64,000 nt of DNA. Source: JAGNLV01 sp964612145 (GTDB lineage Bacteria > Zixibacteria > MSB-5A5 > GN15 > FEB-12). This document shows positions 25,538-34,089 of this stretch, piece by piece. Positions within the stretch are counted from its first letter, which is position 1. The number at the start of each line of letters is the position of its first letter. The stretch spans positions 62,001-126,000 of the forward strand of contig CAZTBP010000010.1 of NCBI GenBank assembly GCA_964612145.1, in the 5' to 3' direction. A program made the translations under genes and the position numbers. The notes below the pieces were generated by a model, which saw only the letters and a list, made by a program, of their open reading frames with translations, did not search any database and was not told the DNA's origin.

Positions 25538-26365
25538 CTACTGACGTCCCTTCTTTTGGACTGCGCGCACTATCATCTGCATGAGCTTTTCATCGAAACG
25601 TTCATCGAGCATTTTAGAGCCTGAGTTTTGATACCTAATCCACGTCTGACCTGACAAATCAGATGGTAAGTCGGCGGCACTTTGATCACGAATCGGCAAT
25701 ATCCTAACCCCCCAGGTAAGAGCGACTCCGAGTTCAATCATCACATTTGGATTGAGGTCAGAAGTATCAAAAATCGCAATATCGGCACCTATAATGTCGC
25801 GCGCAATTTGGTTGAAGATATGGTCCCCGTAGCCAGCAGCCAGAGTACTGAATTCTAAATGAATCTCGTTGCCGGGATGCTGTGCATTATATGTAGCTAC
25901 CGACCTCATAAAGTGTGCTTTTATATTATCGATCAACCGACTTGTTTCGTAAGACGGGGATTCAAATTGATATCCGAATACTACATAGAGAGTGGGCTTG
26001 TCTTTACGACGAAGAGCAATTAGTTCCCAATCCTCGTCTGTAAATCCGTATGGTGAGCCAACCGGATTCAGAGGGCGCTCAAGTAACAGTTGTTGGGTAC
26101 CCGCATTAGTATCGTCGGTCACTTCTCGCATTAGTTCATAGAGGAACCTTGCCCGTGCCTTCGGAATAACTTCGACAAACGATGGATTCCCCAGTTCACG
26201 AAGAACTTCTAAGGCACCTTGATCCTCCAAATAGTCTACAGCATCGGACAAATCGGATCGGCTCAGATTTGTAACCCTAGATAGTGTAGTGGGATCAGTA
26301 CTTCTCGCCTCATCTTCAAGTAGTGCATTTAGTACCTGGAGCGCTTGTTTTTCTATTGTCGTCAT
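25538..26365 (-). CDS. Winged-helix protein with TIR/nucleoside-deoxyribosyltransferase-like domain
   Basis: 275 residues. Residues 1-70 look like a winged helix ('TLSRVTNLSRSDLSDAVDYL', 'EDQGALEVL'). Residues about 120-270 are a Rossmann-like domain: 'KPTLYVVFGYQFES', 'ADIAIFDTSDLNPNVMIELG' with a conserved Glu (residue 211) and 'GVRILPIRDQ'. This pattern is shared by TIR-like NAD-cleaving effectors and nucleoside 2-deoxyribosyltransferases. In a mobile island it is a candidate defence effector controlled by its own DNA-binding part. I cannot tell which activity it has. Confidence 0.6.
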   Translation of the reverse strand: MTTIEKQALQVLNALLEDEARSTDPTTLSRVTNLSRSDLSDAVDYLEDQGALEVLRELGNPSFVEVIPKARARFLYELMREVTDDTNAGTQQLLLERPLNPVGSPYGFTDEDWELIALRRKDKPTLYVVFGYQFESPSYETSRLIDNIKAHFMRSVATYNAQHPGNEIHLEFSTLAAGYGDHIFNQIARDIIGADIAIFDTSDLNPNVMIELGVALTWGVRILPIRDQSAADLPSDLSGQTWIRYQNSGSKMLDERFDEKLMQMIVRAVQKKGRQ

Positions 26366-26643
26366 ATTGCCAAAGCCTCAGGACACCTTCTTAGATTCGC
26401 ATTTAACATATGGCACAAGTATATGTAAGTTTCGATTCAGAGCAACTAAAATTCCGAAGGATAATGGAAACTTGTCCCCGCCCCACCATTCCCTGCCGCG
26501 CGAATTCCAAAAAGGTGAGAAAGCGCGCGACCAGACCTGACACGCACCTTCCGGCCCGGCCTGATCCCACCAGACAGCATGGCCCGAAACGGGGATGAAG
26601 GAATGAATGAGGCAGGGATTCGCCCCGATCTCATTTGTTCGAT
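26366..26643. other. Intergenic region
   Basis: 280 bp, no gene or strong structure seen; lies upstream of the winged-helix/TIR-like gene and downstream of the replication-relaxation gene. Confidence 0.4.
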
Positions 26644-27756
26644 TTACTCGATCAGGCTCATTCGGCTTTTATGTGGATTGGCGGTCAACCAACCAGCGCG
26701 AAGCAACGATTGCGGGTCATCGACTTGAACGATCTTCGAACTTGCGAATAAAAACAAAGTCGTCGAGGCGTACTCTGTGCCAATTTCGTTCAACAGAGAT
26801 AACATATTCTCGATTCTCTCGGGAATGCCTCGTTGCGTGACTCTGATTCCGGAGACGACAAACAGCACCTGGAATCCGGCGATTGAATCGCTTGTCCCGT
26901 TGGCGGAGACTTTATAATCGGAACGGATAGTGAGTCCCGTTACGGCGCCGTCAGGAAAACGGAGGTATGCGTATCGACTGCGGAACCTCGCAGACTCTCT
27001 GTACATGCGATATGCGATGAGTTTCCTGCGAATGTCAGTCCGCTGCTTGTTCGAAGCTATTGGTTCGGTGCCTCGGTCAATCTCCAAAAAGAAGTGTTTT
27101 CTGCGAGTGCCTTGGATTTCGAGCCCGAAAAACGAGTCGGCATGCACCGGGAACCAATCATCTTCGCCCTGATCGTTCACGAACTTGACATAGTCCCGGA
27201 TTGCGTCTCCTTGTTCCCAGAATAATAGCTCAACGGCTCCGTGGCTAAGTCTGCACGCAAGCTCCAGAGTGACTCGGAACCTGGCAATTTCCAGATCGTG
27301 TCGCAAGAAAGGTGAGGTGATACGGTTGCCCTCGACGATACGGCGCACTTCCCTTGCGGGCACATCGGCAGCTTCTTCAAGTACCTTGGCGCTCTGCGGT
27401 CCGAGACCATAGATCGCTCTGGGGGCGCCATGGCCGCGGCCGATTGGATGGTCGGTGAGGTAATGTCGCTCAAGGTACCGCGCGTGGAACAATTGCCTCA
27501 GTCGCTTTGAAAGTGCCTGCTGACCGAAGCCGTATTTTGCTGGGCGTTTTTTACCGTCGGCTCCAAGCGTGTAAGCTTCCGCGTGGGAACTACTCTCAGG
27601 TCGTAAGAGGTACCTTAGAAGCTCAAGGTTGAGGAATCGGTGCGTATACACGAGTCGCAGGATATTGTGGTCGCGGTGTTTCAGCGTTAAGTCGGGGAAC
27701 GCGTTTGTGCTCGGGATGTATCGCGATAGTCGTTTGTTCGGAGTACGTTTCGTCAT
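26644..27756 (-). CDS. Replication-relaxation family protein (copy 2)
   Basis: 370 residues. A winged-helix N-terminus ('LKHRDHNILRLVYTHRFLNL', 'FGQQALSKRLRQLFHARYLE') and the motif 'HFFLEIDRGTEPIA' match the family and parallel copy 1 at 21706, but the protein is longer and only distantly similar. It starts directly next to the hairpin-rich region at 27757-28343, which makes it the natural candidate to act on that DNA. Confidence 0.8.
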   Translation of the reverse strand: MTKRTPNKRLSRYIPSTNAFPDLTLKHRDHNILRLVYTHRFLNLELLRYLLRPESSSHAEAYTLGADGKKRPAKYGFGQQALSKRLRQLFHARYLERHYLTDHPIGRGHGAPRAIYGLGPQSAKVLEEAADVPAREVRRIVEGNRITSPFLRHDLEIARFRVTLELACRLSHGAVELLFWEQGDAIRDYVKFVNDQGEDDWFPVHADSFFGLEIQGTRRKHFFLEIDRGTEPIASNKQRTDIRRKLIAYRMYRESARFRSRYAYLRFPDGAVTGLTIRSDYKVSANGTSDSIAGFQVLFVVSGIRVTQRGIPERIENMLSLLNEIGTEYASTTLFLFASSKIVQVDDPQSLLRAGWLTANPHKSRMSLIE

Positions 27757-28033
27757 GTCACTTCATGTTTCTCGTTCATCCGGCTTGCCGGATTCCTTGT
27801 CCTCTTCCGGACGCCCCCCCTCGTCGGAGGCCGAAAGTCAAGCCGTATGGCGTGACGACCGCCCCGAGAAGCCGAGCCCGAACGGGCGAAAGCTGAGCGG
27901 TTGGCGGTTCGAGCCGGCCGACTCTGCCCGCTTCGCCGAGTCCCTCCACCAGATGTCAAATTGTGGGGCGAGGCCAAGGAGCGCGAACCATTAGTTGGTT
28001 CGCAAGCGACGCAGCCGCACCTTGCTGGCGGTC

Positions 28034-28100
28034 CCTGTCCTGCTTCGTTACTTGGAGATTGACGACAATACTCTCGGCAAGTCAAAAGAAGCAGGACAGG
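28034..28100. repeat. 13-bp perfect inverted repeat with structured interior
   Basis: CCTGTCCTGCTTC (28034-28046) pairs perfectly with GAAGCAGGACAGG (28088-28100). The 41-nt interior can form a further bulged stem (CTTG/CAAG, GAG/CTC, ATTG/CAAT). Confidence 0.75.
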
Positions 28101-28142
28101 CAGGAAGCGTGCGGGAAGGGGGCAGAGTCGGGCGGCGACCAA

Positions 28143-28255
28143 CCTCATTTGGCCCATATAAGACAGCCATAAAGCTGTCGTGGAAAGTAGAAATGATAAT
28201 ACATCAATTCTACTTTCTTAAGCTGTCCTCGGGACGGCTTACGGGGCAAATGAGG
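28143..28255. repeat. Cloverleaf: closing stem enclosing three hairpins
   Basis: The closing stem is 28143-28155 with 28243-28255 (one G-G mismatch). Inside lie GACAGC/GCTGTC (28162-28179), a 13-pair stem with one mismatch at 28184-28216 (AAAGTAGAA/TTCTACTTT plus TGAT/ATCA), and a 9-pair stem with one G-T at 28220-28240. Together they form a four-way junction. Confidence 0.75.
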
Positions 28256-28343
28256 GGAGCGAGACCGACCGACGAGGGGGGCGTCTTCACCCAAGGGCAG
28301 TCCGGTGGACTGCCCGGTCACGGCGCGGGACGCGCCGATGTTC

Positions 28344-28484
28344 TCACGACGTACGTCGTTTGCGGCAGTAGTAGCAGAGATCGCCAAGGTCAATCTTGCG
28401 CCTGCAGATTCGGCATCTGGACTGTTGTCGAATTCGGGAACGACTGCCTCTGCGATACGGCCTAGTTGCGTGTTTTTGCGTCAT
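28344..28484 (-). CDS. 46-aa zinc-finger mini-protein coupled to the RuvC-like gene
   Basis: Its ATG overlaps the RuvC-like stop (ATGA), so it is translated by coupling. It is basic (start MTQKHATRPYRRGSRSRIR) with two CxxC pairs: 'CRICRRKIDLGDLCYYC'. This is a compact zinc-binding nucleic-acid-interaction module. The last codons coincide with a 14-bp palindrome ACGACGTACGTCGT at 28346-28359. It may act as a separate subunit or cofactor of the resolvase. Confidence 0.6.
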   Translation of the reverse strand: MTQKHATRPYRRGSRSRIRQQSRCRICRRKIDLGDLCYYCRKRRTS

Positions 28485-29032
28485 CGGCGTGATGGCTTGG
28501 ACCGGGTTTCCGTGGCGTTCCTTCCTGTGAGGGTGCGGCTCATGGCGAGAAACGTCAGCCCGACGGCCACGGCGTCGAAGGCGTTTTGGAAGTACCGTAC
28601 CCGCCAGTCGCGGTTGGATTCGAGGTAGGCTCGCATTTCGGGGTATCGAACGGAAACTGTCCGGGCGAGTTCGTGCTTGGTGGCGTTTCCGTCGCGGCAA
28701 ACGACTTTCCTGATAGTGCGCGCGTCGAGTTCGAACACCCGAATCCGTTTCCTTCGGGCAATTTGCCGAATCTTCCCGATAACCAGGGTCAGTTGCAGGT
28801 TCTGCCTGATCTGCGAGAAGTTATTCTTCTCGATGGCTATCGCATACGGCCGTTTCTGCTCTATAAGGCGGAGCATGACCTTTGTGACGGCGTCGAATAC
28901 ATCATCTGACTTCGCCACATACGTGAGGTCTTTGACGCCGAAGTCTTCTAAGATGTCGTCTTCGAAACCCGCGTATCCGAGCTGGCGGGTGCCGGGATCA
29001 AGGGCGAGTATGTTATTCTGCTTTGCCGGCAT
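28481..29032 (-). CDS. RuvC-fold Holliday-junction resolvase-like protein
   Basis: 183 residues from the ATG at 29032; upstream in-frame sequence is the overlapping neighbour's other frame. RuvC-fold acidic residues are in place: Asp12 in 'ILALDPGTRQLGYA', Glu68 in 'AIAIEKNNF' and Asp153 in 'NAFDAVAVGL'. 'ELDARTIRKVVCRDGNATKH' is typical of a RuvC-like family common on integrative elements rather than of housekeeping RuvC. It should cut branched DNA. Next door is a region able to form a four-way junction. It overlaps the preceding gene by 20 bp. Confidence 0.82.
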   Translation of the reverse strand: MPAKQNNILALDPGTRQLGYAGFEDDILEDFGVKDLTYVAKSDDVFDAVTKVMLRLIEQKRPYAIAIEKNNFSQIRQNLQLTLVIGKIRQIARRKRIRVFELDARTIRKVVCRDGNATKHELARTVSVRYPEMRAYLESNRDWRVRYFQNAFDAVAVGLTFLAMSRTLTGRNATETRSKPSRR

Positions 29033-29279
29033 ATTTCTTGACGAGGAAAATGAACAGGGCGAGGCGTGACCGTTTGACTTTATCCGGAGGAACGGACAAG
29101 GCGGCGTTGTGCGCCTTGCGGATGACCGCCTCCGAGTAGGCACGGCAGAGCCTGCGGTAGATGTCGACATTTGCGATGTCGTCGAACTCCTCGGCAATGG
29201 AGCGGGCTAACTGATCGGTCGGGTGAGCGTCGAGCGGCGCTTCGGCCTCGCGGTCGGCACGGGGGATGTTGGTTTTCAT
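29013..29279 (-). CDS. Small conserved mobile-element protein
   Basis: 88 residues: a disordered N-terminus, then 'IAEEFDDIANVDIYRRLCRA' and 'SRLALFIFLVKKYAGKAE' at the end. Similar small helical proteins often precede RuvC-like genes on integrative elements. Function unknown. The 20-bp overlap with the RuvC-like gene supports co-translation. Confidence 0.65.
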   Translation of the reverse strand: MKTNIPRADREAEAPLDAHPTDQLARSIAEEFDDIANVDIYRRLCRAYSEAVIRKAHNAALSVPPDKVKRSRLALFIFLVKKYAGKAE

Positions 29280-29298
29280 GTTTGTTTGCGGTTAGTGA

Positions 29299-29583
29299 TT
29301 AGTATTCGATACGTATGTTGTATTTCTCTTGTCGGGCACTCACCTCCTCTCGAATCGTCCTATAGTGATCGCTAAAGAGCACCTCGACCGGGCACTGGAG
29401 GATAGCAGACAACCTCAGTGCGGTGTCCAAAGTCGGTACGCGGCTCCCCGATTCCCACCGGGAAACGTGATGCGGTACGCGCATACCGACCAGGCGGGAG
29501 ACGTCCCGCAACCGGAGACCTCGTCTTTTGCGAAATCTCCGGATATGGTTCGGATAGGTTGTCCATTCCGAGCGGGACATCAT
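29299..29583 (-). CDS. XRE-family (Cro/CI-like) regulator
   Basis: 94 residues with a clear helix-turn-helix: 'IRRFRKRRGLRLRDVSRLVG', then 'MRVPHHVSRWESGSRVPTLD' and 'ALRLSAILQCPVEVLF'. It starts 19 bp upstream of the next gene in the operon and 71 bp from a 16-bp palindrome (29654-29669), its likely operator. It probably controls the mobile-element functions. Confidence 0.85.
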   Translation of the reverse strand: MMSRSEWTTYPNHIRRFRKRRGLRLRDVSRLVGMRVPHHVSRWESGSRVPTLDTALRLSAILQCPVEVLFSDHYRTIREEVSARQEKYNIRIEY

Positions 29584-29653
29584 AGGGCTTTTGTGTTTGT
29601 TTTTATTCTGCGATGCTGATTTACAGCCTAACCTTACTTCGATCCTGACTCAA

Positions 29654-29669
29654 TGACCGCATGCGGTCA
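29654..29669. promoter_or_regulatory. 16-bp perfect palindrome, likely XRE operator
   Basis: TGACCGCATGCGGTCA. On the minus strand it is directly followed by a weak promoter (TTGAGT, 17 nt, TAGGCT) leading to the XRE gene, so a bound protein would sit at the upstream edge of the promoter. Confidence 0.6.
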
Positions 29670-29847
29670 AACGCTGGGGATAAACCGAAGCAAAACCGAA
29701 AAGACAGGGATAAAATAATGTCCTCGGTTTCTTGGGCTCCGTGGGTGAGCCGGGGATTCGGATAGGAAAAGCGACGCCGTAGTTTCAAAGTACCGAGTCC
29801 CGGTGATACTTCCAAGATTCGACACGTGCACGAGATATGTTTGATAC

Positions 29848-30258
29848 TCAGGAGAGGATGCGCCCTACCATTTCAACGATCTCGGCCGGTGGGTGATTCG
29901 CTTTTACCCAATAATCGAGAGCGCCCAGCTTTTTGGCCCGCTCCACATTGCCCTGGTTTTGCTCATCCAGATTCGTCAATACGACGACGGGAACGTCTTT
30001 CGTATCCGGATCCGATTTCAGTCGCTCCAGGACCTGAAAGCCGACCTCTTTATTCAGGATTTGAGGAAGGCCGCCGTGCTTGGGCATTATCAAATCGAGG
30101 AGCACAAGACTCGGCCCGATTCGTTTAGCAAGCTCCAACCCGGTTTCCGGAGTACTGGCCGTTACCAATTGGTATGCGCTCTCCATGGAGAACTTGAGCG
30201 TGTACATGTGCAGGATACTCGGGTCGTCATCAATTAAGAGGATTGGTTTTCGGAGCAT
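29848..30258 (-). CDS. Single-domain response regulator
   Basis: 136 residues, all receiver domain: 'PILLIDDDPSILHMYTLKF', acceptor Asp in 'LVLLDLIMPKHGG', 'VLTNLDEQN' and the Lys in 'YWVKANHPP'. An insertion after the Asp loop ('LPQILNKEVG') lengthens the following helix. No output domain. It ends an operon with another receiver and a 7TM kinase, which probably phosphorylates both. Confidence 0.85.
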   Translation of the reverse strand: MLRKPILLIDDDPSILHMYTLKFSMESAYQLVTASTPETGLELAKRIGPSLVLLDLIMPKHGGLPQILNKEVGFQVLERLKSDPDTKDVPVVVLTNLDEQNQGNVERAKKLGALDYWVKANHPPAEIVEMVGRILS

Positions 30259-30261
30259 AAT

Positions 30262-30645
30262 TCAAAGCCGGGCTAATCGTTGTTCGGTTAGGGAGACGAC
30301 ATCCTTGGGTGTCAACTTGGCTTTCATCACATAAGCTTCGGCTCCGAGCGCCTTGCCTTTCTCGGCGGTTTCTTTTTCGCCCATGTTGGTAAGCAAGTAT
30401 ACCGGGATGTCTCTCACGGCGGGGTCGGCTTTCATTCGTTTCAACACCTCGAAACCGTTAAGGTCATCCATTTTGATATCCAAAAGGACCAAGTCAGGCT
30501 TTTCCTTCTTGACCACGTCCAGGCCTTGATACCCACCGGTGGCGATAAGGAGATCAAGCCCGGATATGCGAAACTTCAGCTGGTACATTTTGACCAGTGT
30601 CGGGTCGTCCTCTATCAGCAGTACTTTTGCGTCATTTACTCTCAT
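30262..30645 (-). CDS. Single-domain response regulator
   Basis: 127 residues: 'KVLLIEDDPTLVKMYQLKF', acceptor Asp in 'LVLLDIKMDDLNG', 'LLTNMGEKE' and the Lys in 'AYVMKAKLTP'. Very similar in layout to the next receiver, 3 bp away, suggesting local duplication. It follows the kinase by 13 bp. Confidence 0.87.
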   Translation of the reverse strand: MRVNDAKVLLIEDDPTLVKMYQLKFRISGLDLLIATGGYQGLDVVKKEKPDLVLLDIKMDDLNGFEVLKRMKADPAVRDIPVYLLTNMGEKETAEKGKALGAEAYVMKAKLTPKDVVSLTEQRLARL

Positions 30646-30658
30646 ATGTGCGCGCCTA

Positions 30659-32809
30659 TTACTTTTTAGGCTGTCGAAGGGGCAGCGTGATGGTTACCGT
30701 AGTCCCCTTGCCCTGGCCTTGGCTATCGAGCCGGATATCGCCGTGGTGCTCGATGATTACGTTCCGGGATATAAAGAGGCCAAGTCCGGAGCCGTCGGTA
30801 TGCTGGTACGTTGATTTCACTCCACGAGAGAACTTACGAAACAGCCGCGATTTATCCGAGAAGGGAATCCCGATGCCTGTATCCTCCACAATAATTGTCA
30901 CAGTCTTTTCCTCGCGGGTCAAACGTATGGTGACACCTCCTTTATTTGTGTACTTCTCGGCGTTGTCAATTACGTTTTCCAGTGCTTCGCGTAGCATTTT
31001 TGGCTCGGCTTCGACCATCATTTTGGGTTGCTGTGGATGGAACGAGAGTGTCAGACCCTTGCGCTCGTAATTCGGCTTCAGGACTTCGATCACCGTGCGA
31101 ATCAGTTCCACGAGGTCGGTTTGCTCGTATTTGAAGTTGAGATTGCCGCCTTCAAGCTCCATCGCATCCAGCAGGTCATTTACGATGTTGGAAAGACGGT
31201 TGGCAGATTCCAGCATTTGAACCTGCGCTTCCTTTCGTTGCTGCTGGGGCAATTTGTCCAAGTCACCATCGGCTTGCATCGTCAGCAGTCCGCGAATAGC
31301 CGTCAACGGCGTGCGCAACTGGTGTGAGGCAATTGAGAGAAACTCTGACTTCATCTTGAGGAGGTCCTGCAGGTGGCGATTCTTCTCCTGAAGTTCCTTG
31401 GTTTGCTCGGTCACGACCTCCTCGGTAGAGGCATATAGTCGAGCGTTCTCTACGGCGACTGAGGCTTGGTTGGCGAGCGTTTTGAGTAAGTCGATGTCTT
31501 CCTTCGTAAAGGCCTCCCGGGTCACCTTAGTACCGATGAGCACCAGGCTGTTGACCTTGCCCTTGACGACCAACGGCAAGACAATGGCTATCCCGTGGCG
31601 CTTCATATCCGCTTTCAGTTTCTCGACATCGAGCTGCTTTGACTCGGCGCCTACTATCGGCTCTCCGGTGATAATCGGGCCCCTTAGTCCGGTGGTTGCT
31701 TTGGAATCGATATTTTCCGTGAGAAACTGTCGAATGCGACTCTCTTGGAAACCCGATACGTATTCAAGGGAAAAGCCGGTTTCTTCCGTTGGAGTGTGAA
31801 GAGCCAATGCGATGTCATCGTTTCTCATCGTGTTCTGAATAGTCTCGACTATCACCGCAACGACCTGATGCAGGTGGATGGTTTGGGATATCTGACTGGC
31901 AAACGACTCCAACGTGTCCTGGTAATCATACAAGCCGGTAAAGAAGTACTTGTTCGCGATGTGGCGTAACACCTTGCTGATGTATGCGAAGGCAACCAAG
32001 AAGAGCGGCGTGATAACCAGTGCCGACAGATAGGCCCCCGGGCTGTAAATGCCACCGAGCATGTGTTGGTCGATCCACACGGTAACGTAGTAGGCGGCGA
32101 AGACGAATACAGACAATCCCACATATATGAAAGATTTACGAAGGACGAGGCGAATATCCATCAGTCGGTGCCTGACGATAGCGTAGGTCGTAAGCGTCAG
32201 AAACACTACCATCGCGAGCGGACCGAGAAAACGGATCTCCGCTACGTGCAGCAGCGGCAATACGAGGTTGGTGCCAACGGCGAGCCCAATGGAGATGGAC
32301 AGGCCGAGCAGGACATAGAGCATTTGATAACCCTGGGTGCCGTGTTTCAAGCGCCGATACTTGCGATACATGACCGATAGCGACGCGGAAAAGCCGAAGA
32401 GCATGAAGGCCAAAAAGGCCGGTTGGCCCCAGCCGAAGATCGTTCCGTCCTGTCCGTAGTCGACAACTATCTTGTCGCTGAGTGACAGCGCGATTGCCAA
32501 TACCGTGAGCACAGCCGCCAGAACCGCCATAGGGCGGCTGCCGAGTCGCTCGTCGGGATAGAACCGCGCGAAGAAGTACAGCATAAGAACAACCACCGCC
32601 GAGGTCGCGAATGACAGGCGCGACCAGGTTGCAATCGTGTCGGTATCGCTTAGGAGATCCGTCACCAGAATGGTAGTCGCCCAGAGGGTGGCCGACAGAA
32701 TGACCAACCAAAAAAACACGGTGCTCGTCACCTTGCGCCCCCTCCGGGACAGGACGTACACGAGAAAGAGGTTATATCCGATGATGACACTAACAAGGAC
32801 GGTGGACAT
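30659..32809 (-). CDS. 7TM-sensor histidine kinase with GAF domain
   Basis: 716 residues. Seven hydrophobic helices fill about the first 260 residues (the 'histidine kinase N-terminal 7TM' type: 'VSVIIGYNLFLVYVLSRRGR' ... 'AFAYISKVLRHIANKYFFTG'). A GAF-like domain (about 310-450, 'VLPLVVKGKVNSLVLIGTKV'), a coiled coil, HisKA ('EFLSIASHQLRTPLTAIRG') and HATPase ('ALENVIDNAEKYTNKGG', 'DTGIGIPFSDKSRLF', 'GSGLGLFISRNV') follow. Its stop precedes two receivers, forming a compact system. It overlaps the glycosyltransferase stop by one base. Confidence 0.88.
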   Translation of the reverse strand: MSTVLVSVIIGYNLFLVYVLSRRGRKVTSTVFFWLVILSATLWATTILVTDLLSDTDTIATWSRLSFATSAVVVLMLYFFARFYPDERLGSRPMAVLAAVLTVLAIALSLSDKIVVDYGQDGTIFGWGQPAFLAFMLFGFSASLSVMYRKYRRLKHGTQGYQMLYVLLGLSISIGLAVGTNLVLPLLHVAEIRFLGPLAMVVFLTLTTYAIVRHRLMDIRLVLRKSFIYVGLSVFVFAAYYVTVWIDQHMLGGIYSPGAYLSALVITPLFLVAFAYISKVLRHIANKYFFTGLYDYQDTLESFASQISQTIHLHQVVAVIVETIQNTMRNDDIALALHTPTEETGFSLEYVSGFQESRIRQFLTENIDSKATTGLRGPIITGEPIVGAESKQLDVEKLKADMKRHGIAIVLPLVVKGKVNSLVLIGTKVTREAFTKEDIDLLKTLANQASVAVENARLYASTEEVVTEQTKELQEKNRHLQDLLKMKSEFLSIASHQLRTPLTAIRGLLTMQADGDLDKLPQQQRKEAQVQMLESANRLSNIVNDLLDAMELEGGNLNFKYEQTDLVELIRTVIEVLKPNYERKGLTLSFHPQQPKMMVEAEPKMLREALENVIDNAEKYTNKGGVTIRLTREEKTVTIIVEDTGIGIPFSDKSRLFRKFSRGVKSTYQHTDGSGLGLFISRNVIIEHHGDIRLDSQGQGKGTTVTITLPLRQPKK

Positions 32810-34089
32810 TACGATACGACGCGCTTAGCGTACAATTCCACGTAGTCCGCGCCCAACGACGCCGCGCGATTGTACTTGCGGAGCATACCGGAAAACGAGC
32901 GGGCGTTGAGGGCATAGCGCGGGTTATCGAGGACGTGCTTAATAGCCGCCATGATCCGTTGGGGCTTTACCTGCGTGGCCTTGAGAAAGTATTTTTCGCG
33001 TTTCGAGAAATCAAGCAGGTTTACCGCATTGAGGTTGACACCGACGCCGAGTTCGTGGATTCGGGCCGCAATGGTTCCCTGGTCGATGTTGTGGGGAATG
33101 GCCACCAGCGGCTTCCCATGCCAGAGGGCCTGCATGACGGTACCGTGACTTGCGGTATTCACAACCAGTTCGGATTCCCGGGCCGCCCTGAGACCCGGAA
33201 CATATTCCTGGAGTTTGAAGTGTCCCGTGTCGGAGGGAAAGTCTGCGCGATTGAAGTTCGGACCAATACTCATAATGATATTCCATTCCGATTGACCGAG
33301 GAACAGGGTTATGAGTTTGTTGTAGACGTCCTGCCTGAAGATTGAGCCCCCCAAGGAGACATAGATAAGTGGCTTTCCGGGATCTGAAAACAAGTGATGG
33401 CGGTCGAACTCCAGGTCTTCAAAACCCCGCCAGAATAACGGCCCGATGAAGTGCACGTCATCTCGGGTATCCGGCTCCAAGGGTTCAAACTCGGAAACGC
33501 TGGGGATCAGAATGGGGTTGTGTGCGTGCAGGTCCGCTCTTCTTGAAGGGACGTATCCGATATCGAGAGCTTTGTAGAACTCTCTTATTTCAGCAAGGTA
33601 GAGTTCCTCGAATCGCTTCGTGAATACCGGACGAAGGGCCTTTCGAAGCAGAACGTGGGGAATCGCACTGGTCGACTTACCCAATCCGAGCAGACCCCGA
33701 AAGTGGTTCAGCCATTGGGCATTGAGAATAGTGACGTACGGAATGCGGTATTTATGTCGGATGAAGGATCCAAAAAAACTGGGTGAATTAACGACGATAT
33801 CGGGCTCGAATGCCTGCGCCGCAGCGAGTTCATCGGATAACCAGTTGAGAAACAATTCCCGGTTTGTACGAAAGTAACCGATCGATTGGTCTTTCTCGTC
33901 GTTCAGGTTGACTTCGGCGTGACCCTCGCCGAAAACATCGTACCCGGCTTGATTGATAAACGGCTTCCGAACCTTAGTGGTAGTAAACAATATGCTATGC
34001 CCGCGAACCTTGAGTTCGTCTGCTATGGCCAGGGATCGAATGACGTGAGCAATTGACCCTCCTGAGTAGGGAGTGAAAAGCACTTTCAT
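32809..34089 (-). CDS. GT-B glycosyltransferase (MGT/UGT-like)
   Basis: 426 residues. The N-terminal acceptor domain begins 'VLFTPYSGGSIAHVIRSLAI' with 'ADELKVRGHSILFTTT'. The C-terminal donor domain contains 'PLIYVSLGGSIFRQDVYNK' and the sugar-nucleotide signature 'TASHGTVMQALWHGKPLVAI' with 'PHNIDQGTIAARIHELGVG'. The family transfers sugars to lipids or small molecules. Its coupling to a histidine kinase is unusual; it may be first in the operon that runs to 29848. Confidence 0.85.
   Translation of the reverse strand: MKVLFTPYSGGSIAHVIRSLAIADELKVRGHSILFTTTKVRKPFINQAGYDVFGEGHAEVNLNDEKDQSIGYFRTNRELFLNWLSDELAAAQAFEPDIVVNSPSFFGSFIRHKYRIPYVTILNAQWLNHFRGLLGLGKSTSAIPHVLLRKALRPVFTKRFEELYLAEIREFYKALDIGYVPSRRADLHAHNPILIPSVSEFEPLEPDTRDDVHFIGPLFWRGFEDLEFDRHHLFSDPGKPLIYVSLGGSIFRQDVYNKLITLFLGQSEWNIIMSIGPNFNRADFPSDTGHFKLQEYVPGLRAARESELVVNTASHGTVMQALWHGKPLVAIPHNIDQGTIAARIHELGVGVNLNAVNLLDFSKREKYFLKATQVKPQRIMAAIKHVLDNPRYALNARSFSGMLRKYNRAASLGADYVELYAKRVVS

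Larger units (their letters stand above)
27757..28343. other. Hairpin-dense non-coding region (candidate origin or structured RNA)
   Basis: 590 bp between the replication-relaxation gene and the 46-aa zinc-finger gene with no credible coding frame but many inverted repeats. The ones I can place: 27978-27993 (7-bp stem, 2-nt gap at 27785); 27983-28003 GCGAACCA/TGGTTCGC; 28034-28046 with 28088-28100, a perfect 13-bp stem; 28143-28155 with 28243-28255, 12 of 13 pairs, enclosing three further hairpins; 28295-28315 GGGCAGTCC/GGACTGCCC; 28321-28337 CGGCGCG/CGCGCCG. (The 7-bp stem ATCCGGC/GCCGGAT is at 27778-27793.) The order and stem quality suggest selection on structure, as in an origin of replication or transfer or a large structured RNA. 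Confidence 0.75.

Noticed and set aside
27753..28700. Several frames of 60-155 codons on both strands
   Set aside because: Pro/Arg/Ser-rich with no ribosome sites; the region is better explained by structure. Only the 46-aa frame coupled to RuvC was kept.
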